From the NCBI GenBank assembly GCA_030667765.1, contig DAOUVF010000122.1, positions 1 through 7,902 of the forward strand: a DNA stretch of 7,902 nt, read 5' to 3'. This DNA comes from Bacteroides sp. (lineage in GTDB: Bacteria > Bacteroidota > Bacteroidia > Bacteroidales > SM23-62). Numbering within the stretch: the stretch's first letter is position 1; each line of letters starts with the position of its first letter. This document shows positions 1 through 5,907 of this stretch, one piece after another. Under the pieces are notes generated by a model that made no database searches, was not told where the DNA came from, and saw only the letters and a list, made by a program, of their open reading frames with translations. The position numbers and the translations under genes are program-made.

Positions 1-951
1 AATTTCATGATGGCTGCAAAAGAAGCTGGATATTCCCAGGCCGAATACCGTTCCGATCCACAAAAAATTGCCAATACCTTTATACAATCTGTAGAGAAGT
101 ATCAGTATGACGGTATATTGGTGGATATTGATACGGTAACACTCGCCGGGGCTGTGGGAGTACCTGTTGATTTCCCCGAGAATGAACCTGCCCGCTCAAA
201 CAAAAGTTGCCTGAATGATCTGAAGGAAGTGGATGATCTGGGGGTGCCGGAAATTATTAATAGCGAGCGTATCCAAATCTGGCTTGAAGCGGTGAGGATC
301 CTGGTTAAGTATTTTGGCCAGGAAATCCTGGTCAGGGGAAATTGTGACCAGGCACCTTTCAGCCTTGCAAGCATGATGCGGACACCGGCTAACTGGATGC
401 TGGATCTGCTTGATCCGGAAAACCAGGAAAGGGTTCATCGGCTGTTAGCGTATTGCCTTGAAGCGGGACAGCAATTCATGCGCCTGATGGCAGATGCTGG
501 TGCTCACATGCTGTCAAATGGTGATAGTCCGGCGGGACCCGAAATGATCTCCCCGGAAATGTACAGGGAATTTGCCATGCCTTATGAGGCCAGTATGGCA
601 GAAACAGCCAAGGGGCTGGGCCTGGGCTATATACTGCATATCTGTGGTGATACCGGCCTCATCCTGGAAGACATGGTAGAAACCGGGGCAGATGGAGTGG
701 AAATTGATCATAAGACCGATGCCTTATTAGCCCGGGATATTACCAAAAACCGGTGTTCTTTTATTGGCAATATTGATCCATCGGGAGTGCTGGCTTTAGG
801 AAATCAGCAAACGGTTGCCATGAAAACAAAAGAGTTGCTGGCATTGTTTGGAACAACGCCCGGGTTTATCCTGAATGCTGGATGTGCCATTCCCGCAGAA
901 ACGCCCCCGGATAATATCCATACAATGATCAGGATTGCCAGAGAGTTTTAA
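1..951 (+). CDS. UroD/MtaA-family methyltransferase-like protein, 5' end cut by the window edge
   Basis: Uroporphyrinogen-decarboxylase superfamily TIM barrel, nearer the corrinoid methyltransferase branch (MtaA/MtbA/CmuA-like) than true HemE. The reading frame is open to base 1, with Asn-Phe codons before the first ATG at 7. That ATG opens into sequence resembling an internal helix of the family, so the real start is probably a few dozen codons upstream. Counting from the ATG at 7, 314 residues are visible. His211-x-Cys213 in HICGDT and Cys293 in NAGCAIP match the His-x-Cys...Cys zinc ligands of MtaA-type enzymes, which activate a thiol to accept a methyl group. RGNCDQAPFSLA (110-121) and the SNGDSPAGPEMISPEMY region (170-186) are also family-typical. 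The gene ends in tandem TAA TAA stops, and a dehydrogenase gene follows after 33 bp, suggesting one operon. The methyl donor and acceptor cannot be told from the sequence, and no corrinoid protein gene is visible. Family is confident; specific reaction is not. Confidence 0.88.
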   Translation, partial: NFMMAAKEAGYSQAEYRSDPQKIANTFIQSVEKYQYDGILVDIDTVTLAGAVGVPVDFPENEPARSNKSCLNDLKEVDDLGVPEIINSERIQIWLEAVRILVKYFGQEILVRGNCDQAPFSLASMMRTPANWMLDLLDPENQERVHRLLAYCLEAGQQFMRLMADAGAHMLSNGDSPAGPEMISPEMYREFAMPYEASMAETAKGLGLGYILHICGDTGLILEDMVETGADGVEIDHKTDALLARDITKNRCSFIGNIDPSGVLALGNQQTVAMKTKELLALFGTTPGFILNAGCAIPAETPPDNIHTMIRIAREF

Positions 952-984
952 TAAGCGAACAAAAAACTTCAAAATTATACAATC

Positions 985-1887
985 ATGCAATCTCAAAAAA
1001 TGATGATAGGATTTATAGGCCTTGGTGTCATGGGAAAACCAATGTCTCTTAATTTGATCAAGGCAGGCTATTCACTGATGGTCTCAGACATCAATCCTGA
1101 ACCTGAAAAGGAACTCATCGCAGCAGGAGCTTTGAAAGGAAACTCTCCCAGGCACATTGGTGAATCATGCGAACTGATTTTCACCATGCTTCCTAATTCC
1201 CCTGAAGTGGAAGAAGTGATAAACGGAAAAAACGGTGTGCTGGAAGGCGCAAAACCAGGTAGTACCATTGTCGATATGAGTTCCATTGACCCCATGGTTG
1301 TTATCAGGTTATCAAGGATGGCTTCTTCAAAAGATGTTGATATGCTTGATGCTCCTGTCAGCGGAGGTGAGCCTAAAGCCATAGATGGCACATTGTCGAT
1401 AATGGTAGGTGGGAAGGAAGAAGTATTCGCCAGGGTGGAACCTGTCCTGATGGCCATGGGGGCTTCGGCCATTTTACTTGGAGATATTGGAAGTGGGAAC
1501 ATATGCAAACTGGCTAACCAGATCATGGTTGCCCTGCATCTGGCTGCCATGTCAGAGGCGATGGTGTTTGCTGAAAAAGCAGGCGTGGATGCAGAAAAGG
1601 TATTTCAGGCAATCAGGGGGGGACTGGCAGGTAGTACTGTCCTGGATGCCAAAATGCCATTGATCCTCGAACGTAATTTTAAACCGGGAGGGCCAATACG
1701 CATGCACACCAAAGACCTGTTGAATGTCCGGGATACTGCACTTGAAATTGATGCTCCAATCCCATTGACCACCCAGGTTCTCGAATACATGAAAGCCCTG
1801 AAAGCAGATGGAAAGAAGGAAGACGACCACGGCGGACTTATCCAGTACTGGGAAAAACTGGCACATGTGGTAGTAAAAAGAAAGTGA
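985..1887 (+). CDS. NAD(P)-dependent beta-hydroxyacid dehydrogenase (3-hydroxyisobutyrate dehydrogenase / tartronate-semialdehyde reductase family)
   Basis: A 300-residue cytoplasmic oxidoreductase, full length for this family (about 290-300). The N-terminal Rossmann fold has the dinucleotide motif GLGVMG (12-17), with Asp35 at the end of the second strand. The substrate-binding signature DAPVSGG (122-128) is intact. The second signature, GSGNICKLANQ (169-179), supplies the expected catalytic Lys175 and Asn178. A C-terminal helical domain carries HTKDL (241-245) and a late DHGG...YWEKL segment. The reaction would be reversible oxidation of a beta-hydroxyacid to its semialdehyde or keto form; which substrate (3-hydroxyisobutyrate, glycerate, or a sulfo- or sugar-derived acid) is not readable. 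Start choice is uncertain: ATG at 985 gives five extra residues, while ATG at 1000 or 1003 starts right at (M)MIGFIGLG, the usual family start. No Shine-Dalgarno sequence favours either. The UroD-like gene lies 33 bp upstream, so the two are probably co-transcribed. Confidence 0.93.
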   Translation: MQSQKMMIGFIGLGVMGKPMSLNLIKAGYSLMVSDINPEPEKELIAAGALKGNSPRHIGESCELIFTMLPNSPEVEEVINGKNGVLEGAKPGSTIVDMSSIDPMVVIRLSRMASSKDVDMLDAPVSGGEPKAIDGTLSIMVGGKEEVFARVEPVLMAMGASAILLGDIGSGNICKLANQIMVALHLAAMSEAMVFAEKAGVDAEKVFQAIRGGLAGSTVLDAKMPLILERNFKPGGPIRMHTKDLLNVRDTALEIDAPIPLTTQVLEYMKALKADGKKEDDHGGLIQYWEKLAHVVVKRK

Positions 1888-1900
1888 GCAATCCGGGTAT

Positions 1901-2911
1901 TTAAGAATACAACGCTACCTCATTCTTTTGCTGGTTTGCGCTCAGAATATAATCTATATCCCCCACAGAAAACACCTGTGTTTGTGTGGGGCCTGCATCT
2001 TCTTCAATAAGTAACCTGTCAAACTTCCCTTTTGTAAGGTCGAGGACGGAAAATGATTCCAGGGCAAGAGATCCGCTGCGATTCCCAACAACAATGACTG
2101 GTTTCCGCTGTATAAATCCACTGCTGAGACCATGCCCGAAGGATAGTGAATCACTGAATCTCCATTCCCATTTTTTGCCAGTATTCTTGTAGATATTCAA
2201 CGTTTCTCCATGAAATGGTTCAATGGTCACCAGCTCATCCTGCCCGTCTCCATCCAGGTCAATAAAAGTCATCTCACTCACTTCCCTCTCAAACATAGGC
2301 CTGATCACCCAATTTTCTCCAGGATCTTGTTCAAGGTAAAAGATCCCTTCCATCCCGGAGATACAAATGGTTTCATTTCCATTGATCCGGGTACGCGTCA
2401 TGCCATGGTTTTTGGTAACACTCTTATCAATAACCCGGGATTCCCATGTTGCTCCAGGTGTATCATCAAGTTCTATTAAATGCAATTCCCCGGGATTTGA
2501 CCAGTCCTGTGGATTCTCCTTGTATGTACTAACCGTAGCAGCAAAAAGAAAATTTTTGCCCGCCCGGTTCAGGATCTCGCATCGATGGGCAAAGGGTAAA
2601 TGTAATGCCCGGCTTGTTTTCCAGTCCCCGTTTATTCTCCTATGCATAAAAAGTCCGGCTTCCCCACCGATAAACGGAGGAAACAAACCCATGATGCTGA
2701 CAAACAGATCAGGGTTGCCAGGCACCGGTATAAAACTCATCATACCACCGGGAGAACCTGAAACCTGGCTGGTGTTTCCGGTCTTTATATCGTAGAGGTA
2801 AACCTCCGGTTTTGTTTCCGATCCGGCACCAATATAAAACTCCGAACCAACACTGAAGGCATTAGCTGTATAAACTGACTCAATCTCAAGTATTACCTGT
2901 TTTTTATTCAT
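1901..2911 (-). CDS. Leaderless FG-GAP/VCBS-type beta-propeller protein of unknown function
   Basis: A 336-residue protein with no signal peptide or membrane segment, so predicted cytoplasmic. Roughly 45-residue segments repeat in beta-strand-rich blades. One blade carries a textbook calcium-binding FG-GAP/VCBS loop, DLDGDGQDEL (218-227). Other blades are degenerate but start alike: AHRCEIL (108-114), NHGMTRT (168-174), EMTFIDL (213-219) and GHGLSSG (259-265), each followed by a short turn and a strand pair. The pattern recalls the propeller part of aldos-2-ulose dehydratase-like proteins, but that is from memory and tentative; no cupin domain is present. The gene converges on the dehydrogenase gene with 13 bp between stops and diverges from the lipoprotein gene. 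A purine-rich GAGAAG precedes the ATG, with a TAACTTTG promoter-like box 44 bp upstream. Possible roles are a sugar lyase or isomerase, or a non-enzymatic propeller. The gene call is solid; the function is unknown. Confidence 0.85.
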   Translation of the reverse strand: MNKKQVILEIESVYTANAFSVGSEFYIGAGSETKPEVYLYDIKTGNTSQVSGSPGGMMSFIPVPGNPDLFVSIMGLFPPFIGGEAGLFMHRRINGDWKTSRALHLPFAHRCEILNRAGKNFLFAATVSTYKENPQDWSNPGELHLIELDDTPGATWESRVIDKSVTKNHGMTRTRINGNETICISGMEGIFYLEQDPGENWVIRPMFEREVSEMTFIDLDGDGQDELVTIEPFHGETLNIYKNTGKKWEWRFSDSLSFGHGLSSGFIQRKPVIVVGNRSGSLALESFSVLDLTKGKFDRLLIEEDAGPTQTQVFSVGDIDYILSANQQKNEVALYS

Positions 2912-2955
2912 GCTTCTCTATTTAATTGATCAAGTAATCTTCCAAACAGTCAGAT

Positions 2956-2963
2956 CAAAGTTA
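2956..2963 (-). promoter_or_regulatory. Candidate Bacteroidota -7 box for the propeller gene
   Basis: Read on the minus strand this is TAACTTTG, an exact fit to the Bacteroidota TAnnTTTG -7 consensus. It lies 44 bp before the ATG of the propeller gene. No clear TTTG -33 element is present at the usual distance, so the call rests on one box plus its position. Confidence 0.45.
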
Positions 2964-2992
2964 ATGAATTAAACCACTAATTTTTTTAACTT
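2958..2992. repeat. Perfect 7-bp inverted repeat in the divergent promoter region
   Basis: AAGTTAA at 2958-2964 and TTAACTT at 2986-2992 are exact reverse complements separated by 21 bp. Each arm overlaps one of the two candidate -7 boxes. The symmetry may simply be two similar promoters facing opposite ways, or it may be an operator; the sequence does not decide. Confidence 0.4.
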
Positions 2993-2994
2993 GC
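2987..2994 (+). promoter_or_regulatory. Weak candidate -7 box for the lipoprotein gene
   Basis: TAACTTGC after a run of seven T is one T short of the TAnnTTTG consensus. It lies about 31 bp upstream of the lipoprotein ATG. No good -33 box is seen. The interval before the ATG is A-rich and lacks a Shine-Dalgarno sequence, as is common in this phylum. Confidence 0.3.
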
Positions 2995-3025
2995 GCCCGC
3001 CAAATCACAAAAAAACTACCATATA

Positions 3026-3100
3026 ATGACCAGAAGAATAGCATTACTCAGCCTTCTCTTACAAGTATTTCTCTTAGGGTGTTTTGCATCGGATGACCCG
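3026..3100 (+). other. Lipoprotein signal peptide and possible surface-export signal
   Basis: Encodes two arginines, a hydrophobic core, and the lipobox Leu-Leu-Gly-Cys ending at residue 19. The mature protein would begin Cys-Phe-Ala-Ser-Asp-Asp. Acidic residues at +5 and +6 resemble, but do not exactly match, the K/Q-x-D/E-rich lipoprotein export signal described in Capnocytophaga and Bacteroides. Lipidation is well supported; surface exposure is an inference. Confidence 0.75.
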
Positions 3101-5254
3101 GGAGCAGATCTAAAATTATCATGGCCTATTGAAATTGAATCTGATAAGGGCATAATTACCACTCTTTACCAGCCGCAGCTGGAATCTTTTCAAAATAACT
3201 ATCTGGAAGGCCGGATGGCAGTGACCATTAAAGTACCGGAAGAAGAGATGATTTTCGGCGCCCTGTGGTTCAGAGCACGATTAGAAACTGACCTGGACAA
3301 CAGGACAGTTTTGCTGGAAAAGATGGATATAATCAAGACCCATTTCCCGGATATTGTAGATGATGAGAAAATCAGCAATTTCTCTGAGTTGCTTTCTGTA
3401 GAGATTGAATCATGGAACCTGGAAATGTCACTTGACAGGATTCTTGCCAGCCTGGATGAGGTTGAAAACCTGAAACAATTATCTGATCAGATTAATAATG
3501 ACCCCCCGGACATATATTTCAGAAACACACCTGCAATATTAATGATGATCGATGGTGATCCCATCCTGAGTAAGGATGAAAGTTCGGGTTTTGAATATAT
3601 AGTAAATACTCCCTTCTTTATTGTTAAGGATCCAAAAAAGAATGAATATTACATCCATGGTGGTCCTTTCTGGTATTCTTCAACAGAGATCACGGATGGA
3701 TGGGAAGAAACCAAAAAAGTCCCTTCGAAAATTGAAAAATTCGCAGAAGAATCTATTGAGGACCCGGAAGTAGACTCCATATCGCAATCTTATACCGAAG
3801 CACCGGAATTAATTGTGGCAACAAAACCAGCGGAGCTCATTATGGTAGATGGAGAAATTGATTATCAGGCCATTGATGGAACAAGCCTTTTGTATGTAGC
3901 CAATTCTGAGAGTGATATCATTATGGATATAAATTCTCAAAGCCATTATGTATTGCTTGCCGGAAGATGGTACTATTCAAAATCATTGCAGGATGGTGAC
4001 TGGACATTCCGTGAGCCAAATGAGCTTCCTGAAGATTTTGCAAAGATCCCGGATAATTCCGATATGGTAACAGTAAAGGCAAGTATTCCGGGGACCGATG
4101 AAGCCCAGACAGCTTTATTGGAGCAATCCATTCCTCAAACTGCCACCATCGATCGAAAAGAAGCTACAGTGGAAGTAAAATATGATGGTGATCCCCAATT
4201 TGAAGATATAGAGGGCACTGATATGTCTTATGCCCTGAATACGGACAAATCTGTTTTGTTGATTGACGGTGTATATTACTGTGTCGACAATGCTGTCTGG
4301 TTCATGTCGGACAAACCAGCTGGTCCCTGGGAAGTTTGTGTTGAACGGCCGGATGAAGTGGATGACCTGCCACCTGAATCTCCGGTTTACAATGTGAAAT
4401 ATACATACATTTACGAGTCCACCCCCGAAGTGGTTTATGTGGGATATTTGCCTGGTTATACTCATTGTTATGTCTACAATGGAGTTGTTGTCTATGGTAC
4501 AGGATACTATTATAATCCATGGTACGTGAGTGTCTATTATCCAAGACCCGTGACCTGGGGATTTGGGGTCCATTATAATCCCTGGACCGGATGGGGCTTT
4601 TCAGTCGGGTTCAGTTATGGTTGGTGCAGCTGGCGATTCCATCCATACGGGGGAGCATACTGGGGACCACGGGGATATCACAGTGGATACCGGCATGGCT
4701 ATCATCATGGGTACAGGCGAGGGTATGGCCATGGATACAGGGCCGGTTATGCCGCAGGCCATCGCAACGCCAACCGGAATGTATATAACAACCGCAGTTC
4801 AGGAGTAAGGCAATCAAACAACATGAGAAATGCCCAGGCTTCAAACAATATTAACAACAGGGCACGGCCTTCGAACCAGCCAAACAACATGTACACTGAT
4901 AAAAGCGGGAATGTTTACCAGCGCAATCAGAATGGCAACTACGAAAACAAGTCGAACAGGCAAGCCCAGCAGGGACAGGCACAAAACAGGCAGCAACCTT
5001 CCACCAGTCAGCAACCTTCCACCAGTCAGCAGCCTTCTACAAGACAGCAACCTTCTACAAGGCAGCAACCCTCTGCTGGTCAGCAGCAAAGCAATCAGCG
5101 GCAACAAATGGACAGGTCCCATCAGAACCGGAACCAGGGGACACAAAACTATAACCGTTCACAACAGTATCAGCAACAAAACAGGAGCAGATCTACCAGC
5201 CCAAGCGGTGGGCGGTCAGGAGGAGCCAGGCCCACTGGTGGCAGGAGGAGGTAA
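3026..5254 (+). CDS. Large modular lipoprotein with three tandem repeats, Tyr/Gly-rich block and Gln/Asn-rich tail
   Basis: 742 residues. The N-terminus is a lipoprotein signal peptide (MTRR, hydrophobic stretch, lipobox LLGC with Cys19). Asp23-Asp24 follow within the first few mature residues, suggesting Bacteroidota surface export. Residues 33-110 form a beta domain (WPIEIES...FGALWFRARLETD), followed by a helical segment to about 160. Three related modules of about 65-75 residues follow at about 168-238, 266-342 and 378-440. Each has a (V/I/Y)DG(D/E) turn, a Y-x-x-N-(T/S) strand, then a tyrosine-containing strand before an aromatic (F/V)W or WYYS and a final W. Residues 455-545 are dense in Tyr/Trp/Gly, with YNPW (496-499, 517-520). 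Seven GYxx tetrapeptides (550-577) follow, then a Gln/Asn/Ser/Arg-rich low-complexity tail with DKSGNVYQRN (625-634) and five QQPST-like repeats. I recall similar proteins annotated as 'carbohydrate-binding family V/XII', without a proven function. No catalytic motif is visible. It is monocistronic on this strand. Confidence 0.9.
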   Translation: MTRRIALLSLLLQVFLLGCFASDDPGADLKLSWPIEIESDKGIITTLYQPQLESFQNNYLEGRMAVTIKVPEEEMIFGALWFRARLETDLDNRTVLLEKMDIIKTHFPDIVDDEKISNFSELLSVEIESWNLEMSLDRILASLDEVENLKQLSDQINNDPPDIYFRNTPAILMMIDGDPILSKDESSGFEYIVNTPFFIVKDPKKNEYYIHGGPFWYSSTEITDGWEETKKVPSKIEKFAEESIEDPEVDSISQSYTEAPELIVATKPAELIMVDGEIDYQAIDGTSLLYVANSESDIIMDINSQSHYVLLAGRWYYSKSLQDGDWTFREPNELPEDFAKIPDNSDMVTVKASIPGTDEAQTALLEQSIPQTATIDRKEATVEVKYDGDPQFEDIEGTDMSYALNTDKSVLLIDGVYYCVDNAVWFMSDKPAGPWEVCVERPDEVDDLPPESPVYNVKYTYIYESTPEVVYVGYLPGYTHCYVYNGVVVYGTGYYYNPWYVSVYYPRPVTWGFGVHYNPWTGWGFSVGFSYGWCSWRFHPYGGAYWGPRGYHSGYRHGYHHGYRRGYGHGYRAGYAAGHRNANRNVYNNRSSGVRQSNNMRNAQASNNINNRARPSNQPNNMYTDKSGNVYQRNQNGNYENKSNRQAQQGQAQNRQQPSTSQQPSTSQQPSTRQQPSTRQQPSAGQQQSNQRQQMDRSHQNRNQGTQNYNRSQQYQQQNRSRSTSPSGGRSGGARPTGGRRR
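4673..4756 (+). repeat. Seven tandem GYxx tetrapeptide codon repeats inside the lipoprotein gene
   Basis: Twelve-base units encode Gly-Tyr-x-x seven times without interruption (residues 550-577). The variable positions are mostly His, Arg, Ser or Ala (HS, RH, HH, RR, GH, RA, AA). The first four bases of most units are GGNT. The product is basic, aromatic and His-rich, compatible with wall, glycan or metal contact, though nothing in the sequence tests this. Confidence 0.85.
4991..5080 (+). repeat. Five 18-bp tandem repeats encoding QQPST(S/R)
   Basis: Residues 656-685 read QQPSTS twice, QQPSTR twice, then QQPSAG. The two QQPSTS units are identical at the DNA level and the two QQPSTR units differ at one base. 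That grading suggests recent duplication by slippage or unequal exchange. The unit keeps the frame, so copy-number change would alter only the tail length. Confidence 0.9.
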
Positions 5255-5286
5255 ATGGGATCACGTCGTTTTCTTCTATTATTCGG

Positions 5287-5547
5287 CTATTTTAGCAGGA
5301 GGACCTTTTGTGTTTTTTCGATTTGACCAAAGTTAAATCGAATGAAATATGTCCCGCCCGGAAGTCCATTGGCATTCCATTGAAGAGAGTTTTCTCCCTT
5401 TTGACAATACCTGTACAGCAGTGTTTCAACCTCTTTTCCATACATATCATATACTTTCACTCCAACCGGTCCGCCTTCTGGCAGAAAGAAACTAATGCTT
5501 GTCGCCTGGGTGAAAGGATTTGGATATGCAGGATGCAATTTAAATCT
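5287..5547 (-). other. Type IX secretion C-terminal sorting domain (type A)
   Basis: The last 86 residues show the usual type A pattern: LHPAYPNPFTQATSISFFLP at the start, GVKVYDMYGKEVETL in the middle, then GLPGGTYFIRF and a closing KTQKVLLLK. This domain directs export through the outer membrane by the T9SS and is then usually cleaved, leaving the cargo attached to the surface or released. Confidence 0.93.
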
Positions 5548-5907
5548 TTCTTCATGTATGGTTGTACTCCCAAGACCCTCAGGCCATTCTGTTAGGTATG
5601 TGCTGTATACTCCATTGCCATGGGTCCCGACAACTACAAAACCATCCGACTGCCGTACATCGATCATATCCACCACAACATTACCAATTGTTTCTCTGCC
5701 TTCCTGCACCCAGACAGTTTTCATGCTGTCCAGTTTTATCGTGGCAAATAATCCGGCACTTGTGCCTGCAAAATAAATCGGCTTATCCTCCACATACAGG
5801 ATTGAGACCCATCTTACCGAAGGCCCGGATCCGGAACCATCCGGATTTTCTTCCAGGTTTCCGCTTACAGGTGTCCAGTTTTCCCCGCCATTGTCTGAGG
5901 CAAAAAT
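5287..5907 (-). CDS. C-terminal part of the same Asp-box protein, with T9SS sorting domain, in a shifted frame
   Basis: This continues the preceding segment in the -1 frame. From about 5904 it reads FASDNGGENWTPVSGNLEE, a canonical Asp box, then VRWVSILYVEDKPIYFAGT and the last propeller strands. It ends in a T9SS sorting domain. As an independent ORF it could only begin at a GTG at 5793, which has no signal peptide and cuts through the final blade, so it is a fragment and not a separate gene. About 205 residues lie from the junction to the TAG stop. The stop is 32 bp from the convergent lipoprotein gene's stop, with no clear terminator between. If the frameshift is real, the product lacks its export signal and the gene is inactive. 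Confidence 0.85.
   Translation of the reverse strand: MFASDNGGENWTPVSGNLEENPDGSGSGPSVRWVSILYVEDKPIYFAGTSAGLFATIKLDSMKTVWVQEGRETIGNVVVDMIDVRQSDGFVVVGTHGNGVYSTYLTEWPEGLGSTTIHEERFKLHPAYPNPFTQATSISFFLPEGGPVGVKVYDMYGKEVETLLYRYCQKGENSLQWNANGLPGGTYFIRFNFGQIEKTQKVLLLK

Noticed and set aside
1068..1550. Minus-strand 160-codon frame opposite the dehydrogenase
   Set aside because: The dehydrogenase frame has all family motifs; the reverse frame is Ser/Met/Pro-rich with no recognisable domain.
1897..1910. Small inverted repeat GTATT-TAAG-AATAC between the convergent genes 2 and 3, as a bidirectional terminator
   Set aside because: The stem is only five A/T-rich pairs, overlaps the propeller gene's stop codon and has no T tract; too weak to call.
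4991..5080. CRISPR-like repeat array
   Set aside because: The repeats are 18 bp, in frame, directly adjacent with no spacers, and encode QQPST units.
5255..5286. Possible terminator between the lipoprotein and the T9SS protein genes
   Set aside because: The 32-bp gap shows no stable hairpin on either strand.
4830..5336. Plus-strand 168-codon frame overlapping the lipoprotein tail
   Set aside because: It is the +1 reading of the low-complexity Gln/Asn tail; the long lipoprotein frame explains the bases.
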